Source: Saccharum officinarum (Eukaryota > Streptophyta > Magnoliopsida > Poales > Poaceae). Taken from it: a stretch of 64,000 bases of DNA. The first letter of the stretch is position 1, and the number at the start of each line of letters is the position of its first letter. The position numbers and the translations under genes are program-made. This document shows, piece by piece, positions 36,168-46,506 of this stretch. Below the pieces are notes generated by a model. The model saw nothing but the letters and a program-made list of their open reading frames with translations. It made no database searches and had not been told where the DNA came from. The DNA is taken from positions 15,604,214 to 15,668,213 of the forward strand of contig CM036188.1 in assembly GCA_020631735.1 (NCBI GenBank), read 5' to 3'.

Positions 36168-36793
36168 TGTCAGATCCCAAAATTTTTGATTTCGGGTTGT
36201 GAATAGAAAACAATAATTAAAATAAAAGGTTTACGATTTTTATAAAATTTGCAAGATTTATTTAGTTTGTTACCAATTTAAATTAGTGAAAACATGGGTT
36301 CTTAAAATTTTTATAATTTAATATAAGTGTTTGTTGCATTCATGACGGTTGCACCTTGTGTATGTGCAAAATATTTTTAATATACTTTTAGGAGATGAAC
36401 ATCTATCTCTAGAAATTTTTCCAGCTTGTTCTGGAATGTAATTCGTACCACCTTGACCTTAAACTTTTTATTCCAAGCTCCAAAGAATCTTTACATGAGC
36501 TCCAAATATTTTATTTGAGTTCCTCATCCTTCGATTTGTCTTCATGATTTTTCTATGCTTCGGAGTATTTTTTGTGATATAAATGGTAATTCTAGATTTC
36601 CTAGATTACTTTTATTTCATGAAATTATTTAGTTTCAAAATTAGAAAAATTCTAAAATCCTAAAGAATCTTAAAGGCCCATGTATTTATTTACTAATGAG
36701 CTTTAATGTTTTCTAGGCCTGTTAGTGGAGGTGTATGGTGCAACATCAATTAGCACCGTATTGCTAGTTGATATGGAGATGGAGAGTTTTCCT

Positions 36794-36827
<34 letters not shown>

Positions 36828-39375
36828 CAACTCCTTGGCCAAAGCACACCAGAACTACCGTACAGGGAGCCTCTAGTTTTGAAATCGTAAGGTAGTAAAC
36901 TAGAATTTTCCCCCTTCTTTTTACTACGCTATCTCCAACGTCTCGCATGCTCCTCTTGTCCAGTTGAGCATGCCCTATCAGTGCGATCTGCATGCAGTTG
37001 ACCACCGTATCTGCTGCAATTCAGTTCTGAAAGTTCCATCCCTGTACGTACATCAAACGCTGGCAGCAATAAGCATCGACACCACGGACAGGACGGAAGC
37101 TGTTCGCCGGACAGTTCCCGAAGGCCCTGCATGACGTCTTATGCGTTCTCTCACCGCCTAAGCTTCTCTGCAAAGATGGACGCGCAAGCCTAGCCAAAGC
37201 CCCTGCTGCCGATCTGGTGCCCTGACGTCTACAAGTCATCAACATCATCGTCTGGCATGCAGCGCAAGCTCCATCGAGCTGCCAAGAACCACCAACGTGA
37301 GCTCGCCGAGCTGCCTGCCGGACGTTCTCCTGCATCTGCTGCTGCAGTTCTTCGCAACTGGTGCTGTGTCTAGCGTGCAGAACACTGCAGGCTGCAAGCA
37401 AATGACAGCCCAGCTTCCTTGCCCTGGACCGTTTAGATGTACAGTAATCCACAGCGTAGTATGTAGCAGCGATAATCATGTCACATGTTTCTGAGTTTTA
37501 TAGATAAAATACTAATTTAATTAGTGTGCATGCTACCAGTTTTCTAAATTAAAAGCAAACATAGGTTCTACACCACAGTCTTTCATAAGCAACAATTAAT
37601 ATTAATATAGTTAATTGCTAACAAAAATATGTTTTAATTGTAAATTTGCTTAGCTCAAACATGCATCACATATAATTCAAATAAAATATTCTCACGTGTT
37701 CTTTTATCTTTGCAGATTTAAAGTTTGATTTGAGTTAAATCATATGGCCATATTTATTAATTAAATATGACTAGTCACAACTCGACTTTTGAAATAAAAG
37801 ATGATTTGACTAATCTGAATTAATATACTTCACATGGTTTTTGCTTAACTAAAATAAATCAAAGCATCTAGGCTTCTCGTTTCTTTTATAATTTTATAAT
37901 GTAAAACATCTAGTAGCCATTTCTTTTTAACAATAGTTCCGTTATTGACATTTCTTGTGTTGTTGAAACCATAGCAATGAGCCCACTCTCTTAGTACGCT
38001 GTTTTCAAGCCTTTGCTATGATTAGTGTATTGTTCTTAGTTTTTCTTGTTTGTTTGCTTGTATATTTGTCCTTGCTTGGTGTTTGCTGAGTGCCAGAAGC
38101 TGCATAATGGAAGATATGAAGTTTGAGGGTTCTCTAAGCAAGTTGCTTTGGGTAAAAAAGTGCAAGGTGAGTATAGCATGGTATCTTCCTTGTACCTATT
38201 CACCTTAATATCACTATTAATCATATTGCATGTGTCTCCCTTGATGCCATTAAGGATGATCCTAGTACTTTGTTACCATGTACCTTGATTCCTTTGGGTT
38301 ATTTGCATATGGCTAGTAAATTGCTAGTGCTCGAATTAAATAACCATGATCTGTAACTTGACTAATGGTATATGCAATAAACATTAAAATATGCTTTTTA
38401 GCAACTTGGTTTAAGAGGGCTGGAGCATTGGCTTCTATGGTTCTCTAGTTTCTCTTCCTAAGGACTTATCAGTAAGTAGATTACCCCAGGACTTACAGTA
38501 CAACCACAAGCTACATGACTCTGGCTTGATTCAGTATCAGACTTTTACTAGTTTGTGGCAGCTTACCGAACAGCGCAAGAGGAGCTCCGATTTGTATGAT
38601 CTTGGCTGCCAAGAGGGTGCACTTTTGTTTCTTTTTCCTTTTGTTAGTCACCCCTTAGGGAGTTCATGCTTATTTATGGGGAAACCTTAGCGGGTTGCTA
38701 CCAATTAGTGGAACCTGCAAATGGTCTCGTAGTGTACCCTACCACACTCCCTTGGAAGAGGTGATGACATATGGGAATCACGACTTGTGGGTAAAGATAT
38801 ACAACCTATGCAAAAGTGTAGAACTATTATAATAGCCGTGCTCATGGTTATGAGCGACCTGGACTCCTTATGGAATAGAAGAATACCTCGGATTAATTTG
38901 TTTATGCTATACATTAATCTTGTTTACATGATCATGTGGTTATTTGGGGCTTGTGCTAAATTTCTTGTTACTCAATTGCTAAAATCACGATTTACTAAAA
39001 GCTAATCACAGTAAACCAGTGTCAACCTTTCGAGCCTCATGAACGCCATGTACGACAAGTACTCACCCTTCCCCCCCACACCCCAGTCTCTAGTCAGAAC
39101 TGCTCAGAAGAGTGAAGAACACATGGAGGAGTTCCCAGAAGACTGACGGAAGGGCTAGGCATACGTTCCCCCCAGTCAGGCATCCCTATGAAGATGGAGC
39201 CTGAATAAAAGATTTAGTAACCGTTCTGCTACACTCTGATGTAAGTGTTAATTATTTGTTTGTTTTCGCTATATAACATTGTTTGTGATATCTTCTATTC
39301 TGTTGTCACATGTGTGGACTTCCTAGGCACACGTATGGTGTGTGCTTGGTTTTCTTTGGAAAACTGGGCACTACA
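36168..39375 (+). mobile_element. Solo LTR, 3208 bp, with target duplication
   Basis: Starts TGTCAGATCCCAAAA and ends GGGCACTACA, flanked on both sides by tggga (36163-36167 and 39376-39380). It shares internal blocks with the Ty3 LTR at 7481-10367: ctaaggacttatc near 38459, gccgtgctca near 38838 and cgagcctcatgaac near 39030. It is therefore an LTR of a related Tekay-type family. A TA-rich TATA region is at 36797-36826, about 630 bp in. The body was lost by recombination between its two LTRs. Confidence 0.92.
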
Positions 39376-39605
39376 TGGGAATGTGCAAAAAACCGTCCAG
39401 CTGGCTCAACATGTTCATTGACATCTTGTTTCAAGATAGAGATATGTAGTGCTGTAGCTTTGTCTGCATTTGCTCCTAGAAATTAAGATGTGGCACGTTA
39501 TTACAAGATAGAGCATCAGCATACATAATGAAAAAGGACATAAGCGTTATTGATATATTTGTTGATTAGTCAATATTTCCCTTTAGTAATTATCCAAATT
39601 TGCAG

Positions 39606-39823
39606 AAGGGAAGAACTGGACGTTCACCAGCCTGAGCGTGACGCAAGAGGTCGTCCCATGGATGCTGTGCTTTTCCTAGGTGGAGATGGGAGTGGGGACC
39701 ACGGCGGCGTATGCAGTGCCAGACTCCTCGGCAGTGGTCATCGGCGGCCACCAGATCAAGGACAACCTGCTGGAGTTCGACCTCAAGAAGGGGGTGCTCA
39801 GAAAGACCGGCCTCATCAGCTCG
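39606..39823 (+). pseudogene. TAXI/EDGP-type aspartic-protease-like C-terminal fragment
   Basis: Follows a splice-acceptor-like tttgcag. One frame gives NWTFTSLSVTQEVVPWMLCF; after a frame slip near 39680 a second gives VEMGVGTTAAYAVPDSSAVV and then GGHQIKDNLLEFDLKKGVL. This matches the C-terminal lobe of plant xylanase-inhibitor / extracellular dermal glycoprotein proteins (pattern W-x-I...VMCLAFV...IGGxQ-x-x-(D/N)NLLxFDL). Only this lobe is present and the frame is broken, so it is a relic. It abuts LINE ORF1 sequence at about 39824. Confidence 0.65.
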
Positions 39824-40480
39824 AATTCCACCACGACGATGTCCAGATACTCAAGCACTTCCCCGAGCAATTCCTAGTCATCTTCAACAATCCGAGGGAA
39901 AGGCAGTGCGTCCTGGACGAGGGCGTCCTCCCTGACAATGGACACCGCTTCCAGTTCGTGCCCTGGAACGAACGTCGCTACGCCAACAACGTCACCTGGG
40001 AGTTCCGTGTCAAGGTCCAAATTGAGGGGGTCCCGGTGCATTGCTGGGCTACAGAAGTAGCCGCTCTGGTGATTGGCAACGACTGCGTGATCCAGTACCT
40101 GGAGGAGACAACCAGAAGACGTCAGAGAACCAGGCCCTTCGATCCTGTGGGCGTGGTGCCGCGACCCATGTGGCATTCCCACGAAAGTTGTGCTCATGGT
40201 CACCGAACTAGATAGGGGCCACCCCCACCGCGACAACCCAGTCGACGTCAAAGTGCAGACAAGTGTATGTGCTTCACAACCACCTGGAGGTAGTGGAAGA
40301 TCTCACGTTTCTGCAGGACCCAGGGAGGCTGGCTGGTCCGGAAAACCGCAAGGCTCGGAGGGTTTTGACTGGGACTACGGGATGCTAGACACGAAGGGAG
40401 AGCGCGGCCACGACAGGCAGGGGCAGGACCGGGACGCGACATCAGGCCGCGCAGAGATGACGATGACTAGGAGGGAGGAC
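39824..40480 (+). pseudogene. L1 LINE ORF1 fragment (copy A, first part)
   Basis: Encodes the DUF4283-like RNA-binding region common in plant L1 ORF1 (FPEQFLVIFNNPRERQCVL, then FVPWNERRYANNVTWEFRVK and GVPVHCWATEVAALVIG), followed in another frame by VLMVTELDRGHPHRDNP. A frame slip near 40140 breaks it. Sequence stops at 40480 where a copia remnant begins, and resumes at 43323. About 70 bp of ORF1 present in the downstream copy (60628-60697) is missing here. Confidence 0.8.
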
Positions 40481-43322
40481 TCCGCTACGCTCCGGCTCAG
40501 CCTTCGGCTTTTACGGGCCTCCGCTTCGCTCCGTCAGAAGCCCGGCCTATATCTTGCAGTGAATTTGGAACAACTCCAACAAACTCCACCTTGAGACAAA
40601 TTCATCTTGTATCATAAATCAACCAATCATCCTAAACAACAAAAGATAGAAAACCACTGGTGCCAACAATAGTCTCTTGGACTATTCAATTAAACCAACT
40701 AAGCTTGAGCATAACTCAAACTTAGCAACAGGAACAGGCTTTGTCATCATATTAGCAGGATTATCATGAGTACTAATCTTGCATACCTTCAGCTTACCTT
40801 CTTCAATCACATCTCGCACAAAATGATACTTGATATCTATGTGCTTAGTTCTCTCATGGAACATCTGATCTTTAGTGAGGTAAATTGCACTTTGACTGTC
40901 ACAGTGCAAACTTATGCAAGATTCAAATCCATTGAGTTCAGCGTACAAACCTTTCAACCATATCAATTCTTTGCACGCTTCACAAATAGCCATATATTCT
41001 GCTTCAGTAGTAGACAAAGCAACAACAGACTGTAACGTAGCCTTCCAACTCACAGCACAACTGCCAACAGTAAACACATAACCAGTAATTGATCTTCGCC
41101 TGTCCAGATCAGCAGCATAATCAGAATCCACATAACCAATGAGACCCTTATCAGTTCTTCCAAACTTCAAACAGGAATCTGTTGTGCCTCTGAGGTACCT
41201 GAAAATCCACTGAACTGCCCTCCAATGTTCTTTGCCAGGATTAGACATATATCTACTAACAAGACTCATAGCATATGATAAATCTGGACGAGAGCAAACC
41301 ATGACCTACATCAAAGACCCAACAGCACTAGAATAAGGAACTCTTGACATGTACTCAATCTCTGCATCTGTACTAGGACACTGAGCAGCTGACAACTTAA
41401 AGTGATGTGCAATAGGGTTACTAACAGCCTTAGCATTTTGCATGTTGAAACGCTGAAGAACTTTCTTGATATAATTTTGTTGACTAAGAAATAGCAAACC
41501 AGATTTTCTGTCTCTACTAATTTCCATACCAAGAATTTTCTTAGCACTACCAAGATCTTTCATATCAAACTCACTAATTAACAACTTCTTTAACTTAGTG
41601 ATTTCATTCTTGCTCTTGGCAGCAATCAGCATATCATCAACAATAACAGCAAATATATAAGTGATCCATTAACATGCTTGATGTAAATACAACTATCATA
41701 TGTAGATCTTTTGAAACTGTGTGACAACATAAATGAATCAAACCTCTTGTTCCACTGACGAGGGGACTGTTTCAAACCATACAAGGAGCGCTTCAACTTG
41801 CACACATATTTTTCCTTGCCATGCACTATGAACCATTCCGGTTGGTCCATGTATATGTCCTCCTCTAGCTCTCCATGCAAAAACGCAGTCATCACATCTA
41901 ACTACTCAAGCTCAAGATCATGTGAAGCAACAATACTCAAGAAAGTATGAATTGAACTGTGTTTTACCACTAGAGAGAACACATCATTATAGTCAACACC
42001 CGGAATTTGACTGTAGCCTTTTGCAACTAACCTTGCCTTATACTTTGGAGGCTCGCTTGGAGATAAACCCTCCTTTCTCTTGAAGATCCACTTGCAGTTT
42101 ATGGTCTTCTTTTCTTTAGACAAAGGAACAACCTCCCATGTATTGTTCTTTTCAAGAGACTGCATCTCCTCATGCATAGCAGAAATCCAATTCTCACTAT
42201 CAGCACAACGAACAGCTTCTTTATAGGTTGCTGGCTCATGAACATTCTCCACCTATTCAGCACAACTCAAAGCATAGTAAGACAAATTACATTCTTCGAT
42301 AAGACGTTTAGGAGGTACAACTGTCCTTGTTGACTTGCGTTGAGCAATAGGTAATTCCTCCTGTAGCTGCAAACTAGAAGGAGTTTGCTGAACATCATCA
42401 TGAGCATCATCATCAGCAACATCATTATTATGGTCATCCTGCTCATCAGCAGGCTCCACCTGCACACCTATATCATCATCAACATGCTCCACCTGTATGC
42501 GCATACTCTGCGGCTCTTTTTCTGGCACATGATCTGAGGGCAAACTGTCAGTAAACATCACAGATTCATTGAATACAACACTCCTGCTCATAAAAGTCTT
42601 CCCTGTTTTAGGATTCCACAATTTATAGCCTTTGATTCCCGAACCATAACCAAGGAAAAGACACTTAACAGCTCTAGGCTCTAATTTTTCATTGTCAACA
42701 TGAGCATAAGCAGTGCATCCAAAAACTTTTAACTGTGAATAATCAGCAGGCGTACCAGACCATACCTCAATAGGAGTTTTCTTATTTAGTGGAATAGAAG
42801 GTGACCTGTTTATCAAGTAACAGGCAGTATTAGCAGCTTCAGCCCAAAAACGCTTGCTCATCCTTGCATGAGACAGCATGCAACGGGCCTTGGAGATAAT
42901 GGTCATGTTCATCCGTTCTGCCACACCATTCTGTTGTGGAGTATGGGGTATGGTGTGATGCCTAACAATGCCTTCCTATCTACAATAATCATTAAAGGCA
43001 TACGAACAAAATTCTCCACCATTATCAGTATGAAGCAATTTTACCTTCCTTTCAGTTTGTCTTTCTATCATTACTTTCCAGTTCTTAAAAGCAGCAAAAG
43101 TATCATCTTTCTGTTTTAGAAAATAAGGCCAAACCCTTCTAGAGTAATCATCAATAATTGTAAGCATGTAACGAGCACCACCTAGTGAGGGCTTCTTAGA
43201 AGGACCTCATAAATCAGCATGAACATAATCAAGAGTACCAGCCTTCGGCTTTTACGGGCCTCCGCTTCGCTCCGTCAGAAACCCGGCCTATATCTTACAG
43301 TGAATTTGGAACAACTCCAACA
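40481..43322 (-). mobile_element. Ty1-copia remnant flanked by 84-bp terminal repeats
   Basis: An 84-bp direct repeat bounds it (40498-40581 and 43239-43322, two or three differences). On the minus strand each starts TGTTGGAGTTGTTCC, as a copia LTR would. At the 3' end a purine-rich tract (40582-40597) precedes the repeat, as expected. The 5' repeat joins directly to the middle of integrase, so gag, protease, primer site and integrase N-terminus are deleted. No short target duplication is seen; instead a piece of host LINE is missing. Confidence 0.75.
40682..43230 (-). pseudogene. Copia pol fragment: integrase core, RT, RNase H
   Basis: On the minus strand in order: integrase catalytic core (IIDDYSRRVWPYFLKQKDD, HTDNGGEF, NGVAERMN near 42915), C-terminal integrase (KVFGCTAYAHVD), RT (WEVVPLSKEKKTINCKWIFK, FLHGELEEDIYMDQP, active-site VDD near 41625) and RNase H ([29 protein letters not shown]). 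The integrase-before-RT order defines Ty1-copia. Stops and frame slips occur at about 43209, 42975, 42252, 41901, 41640 and 41305, so it cannot make protein. Confidence 0.9.
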
Positions 43323-44393
43323 GAAGACTGCATCAGCTCCAACCGTTGGCGCGGCAGAGGAGAATCCCCTCCACGCAGGGGCAGGCAGGAAGGGGGGACA
43401 ACCAAGGTATGGAAGATCAAGGAGAACAAGAAGGGAAGAAAGTCAAGACGGTCTCCTTTTCAGACCCAATCGCAACCGAGCTGAAGGCCCCCAGGAAGCC
43501 CATCCCTGACGACAGCATCATGTTCATCAAGGGTACTTCTTTCTCCCAGAACCAATGTATTCATGTTGATACTGCTCTAACTGATGGTACCATGCTGAAC
43601 CCCCAATGCACAGTGGCTGAAAACCTGATCAACAACAAGGGGAAGGGAGGAGGCATACACAACACTGCCACCACTGCAGCAATGGATGTGGTGACTGGAG
43701 GAACGCAGACTGACGTCGCTGCTGTGGACATCAACTCTATCATCCCAAGTGAGTCAAACCAATGTGCTGCTCCCAACCCAATTAGTGAGTGGTTAATGGA
43801 CAGTGGGCTTAAGTCCTCTTTCCTCCCTGTATCCACAGAGCTAGTGTCACTCGAGGCAGGTAGGATGCAGCCAGAGATGGTGACTGACAAGGAAATCGAG
43901 GTGGGCAAGCAACTGGAGGAGGCGTTTGGACATCTTCAGGATCTCCTAGTGAGCTTCCCCCTCCACTGTGAACTGTATGAATCCGGTAGGGGCACACAAG
44001 AGCCCAGTACAAGCACACAACACCCAACCCATCATAAGGATAGTCCTCCTCCTACGTCAGAGGGGATGAACTATAATCCTGCTCCACCTCCACCCCTAAC
44101 AATGCCGACCAACATACCAAATCAACCCATTGAACATCATCAGTCAGTAGCTGATGAAATTGAAAATGACAACACAGTAGGGCAATCCCAGGAACCCATT
44201 GACATCTTCCTTAACTCTATCACTAGACCCCTCCCTCAACCTTTGCTAGCTCCCAGACCACAACAGACCATAGTTCAAGAGGCACACACTCCACAAAGCA
44301 TGAACAAACATCAGAGTACTAGATTGGCGCAAAAGGCGCTTGCAAACGCTGGAAAGGGAACAATTGAGATTGCACAGGAACTGTTGGTTAGGA
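43323..44393 (+). pseudogene. L1 LINE ORF1 C-terminal fragment, cut by the duplication junction
   Basis: Continues ORF1 (VSFSDPIATELKAPRKPIPD, then SIMFIKGTSFSQNQCIHVDT) with a frame slip near 43400. Homology to the downstream LINE ends at gttagga (44393); the next base starts sequence homologous to 18285. This is not a normal LINE 3' end, so it marks the tandem-duplication junction. The last three codons and stop of the frame are supplied by the joined DNA. Confidence 0.85.
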
Positions 44394-45078
44394 CACTGCT
44401 GTAGTTTTTCTTTGTTTTTTGTGCTAATTGGACTTTACTTGTAGGTTTATTGTTGTTGCTTGTCCGTGCCAAAATATATACCATGCATATGGATGACCAC
44501 TGTCACTAAATATAACACCTTAAGACGACTACTAGAAAGTGGATTGTATTTAGTTCTCTTCTCAGGCTTACTCATCCTTACTTGTACACTCAAACCCGAT
44601 GGCCTAGCTCCTTTGTGTCTTCCCTCCTTCCTCGCACGGTCGAACATCTACATGCCTACCCCATAGCTCCAGCCTAATGCACCTCATGCAAAAACCATGT
44701 ATACACAACAAAACTGTACCTACGCTGCATGGAACCACTGTGCTTGTATCTAGAGGCCGCTTAAGAAACTGCCTCAGGAAACTGGGATATTTACAGTGAT
44801 GGTACTCTAAAGAGGCCGCTTTGGAAATCAGTTTCTAGAGTCAGCCTCTTAAAAAACGTCACAGTAAATAGTTATCACACAAAAGAGCTAATAAATTTTC
44901 AATATAAATTAGGACAGTGCCCCTCTCTTCGGACCTGAGCTAGTTTAGGCCATGGATGCCTACTCTGGTTGGGTGTGTTATAGACATGTTTTTTTGTGAG
45001 TAGGGCGTTATAGACATGCCAAGGGCATTATAGACATGCACTTCGGTCGGCCCCAACACTGGGTATCTGGTGCCTGCT

Positions 45079-45620
45079 TTCCGTTGGCCTCCCATTCCAA
45101 ACACAACATGCGTGCACATTTCTTTGAAACTCCGTTCTCATCCATATATCCTCTATCTGTTAGTGTAGACTCTGCTAGTGTTGTTTGGGCACTTTATTTG
45201 TGGAGCTAGATGTGGAACTGAGGCCACTACTTACAGAGTTACAGTACACATATTGAGCTTGAGGTGATTTTCTATTACCACTATTGGGAATTGGTAATAG
45301 ATAATTTTCTGTGACCATCTATCCTTTGTTATCACCACTATTGGGAATTGCAAATCAGTGTTTTTCCTTTGCTAAGCATTTACTCGTATAAATAGCCATA
45401 TCCTGCAATGCATGTTTGCTCATCAGTACCATGAATATTTCTGTCACTTGGTAGTTGATCCCATATTGGAGTATTGATTTGAGAGCGTCACTGTTCAGAT
45501 CAATGCTAGCTAGTCATCCCTTCGCATCAATATAGGGGATTCAGATGACCATCTGTGTCAACACAAAGGAACCAATCAACAAATGCTAGTCATAAGAGTA
45601 GCAAGTTGCATTCAGTAATA
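45079..45620 (-). ncRNA. Candidate PHAS locus 1, copy B (no MITE)
   Basis: Trigger motif at 45079-45100. The shared block follows, including a clean tataaatag (45389 on the plus strand) and tgctcatcagtaccatgaat. Without the MITE the spacing from motif to the TATA position near 45250 is about 150 bp. That position reads tacacatattgag, so the minus-strand box is weak in both copies. Confidence 0.42.
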
Positions 45621-46246
45621 TTGAATAATAATGGAACGAACATGTCCTAGAATCTATCGACAGCACACCAAAATTATTTGTTTTTTGTTTTAAACATGAC
45701 AACAAGAAGACGGTAGCATTTGTGGGATATGGGTATGTATACTATTCTGCAACTTTGCTACTTTATGGTCCTAGGACTGAACATGCGAGACATTATTAGA
45801 TGTAGTTGCACCAAAAAATGAAAATAGAAATTGAGTTAATTGCAGTATATGTGTGTGTTCACATTTTACTACAGAGTAGTACGTAATTACGTAAACTGGA
45901 CTGGTTGGCTCCACCCACAAGATTGAAAATGTTCAAGAAAACATCCAGGCATGGAGCTCTTGCAAACACATACAATGAAAAAACTGGTAGAAGAATGAGA
46001 ACAGAATATGTGTTTTTTTCTCGCAGGACAGAGCTCCTTTATTTTCTCTGATATTTTGAATGTTTCAAAAATGGTTACAACTGGAGGTACTACATGCATA
46101 CCACACATTATTGACTCCTTGTTCAAGCAATGCTCAGCACACTCACCAAAGGATTCCATGCATAAGCTCCAGTTGACCAAGACAAACGAACACCAACGGC
46201 CTACAAGCAGGATTATCTCGATCATTTTCATCATGCAGTGTCCATT

Positions 46247-46506
46247 TTCCTTTGGCCTCCCATTCCCAACACACCATCCAGGCACCTTTCTTTTAAAATC
46301 TATGATTCATTGAGGCAAGCGACGTAGAAGGACCGGAAGCGCTAGTGTTCTCTATTTCCTGTTTGCCTCCTAATCCCACTCATACCATGTCAGACTGTTC
46401 CAGCCCATTGGATCCTCCCTCTTCCTCTAGTCCACACTTGGCTGGATGTTTGAAACGTCGGGAGCTCACTGTTCTGGGAATGGGAACACACTCTATATAT
46501 ATATAA
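46247..46506 (-). ncRNA. Candidate PHAS locus 2, copy B
   Basis: Motifs at 46356-46378 and 46247-46268 (the latter 18 of 22). The minus-strand box TTTATATATATATAG is at 46493-46507, about 115 bp upstream of the first motif. Confidence 0.5.

Larger units (their letters stand above)
18285..44393 (+). repeat. Tandem duplication, copy A (26.1 kb)
   Basis: Left border cactgctgtag at 18285; right border inside a LINE ORF1 at 44393. It aligns with copy B over 18285-34831 and over the LINE parts at 40174-40480 and 43323-44393, at roughly 98-99% identity where checked by eye (6 differences in about 545 bp at the left end). Insertions absent from copy B: Tourist MITE (19025-19268) and CACTA (23350-27820), both with clean empty sites in copy B. 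The hAT MITE (33255-33702), solo LTR and copia remnant are also absent, but copy B lacks or has lost their surroundings. Confidence 0.85.

Noticed and set aside
46247..46285. Motif sites as P-loops of NBS-LRR genes, which are also miR482/2118 targets
   Set aside because: The minus-strand translation around the sites lacks kinase-2, GLPL or LRR sequence, and the frames are not kept between units.
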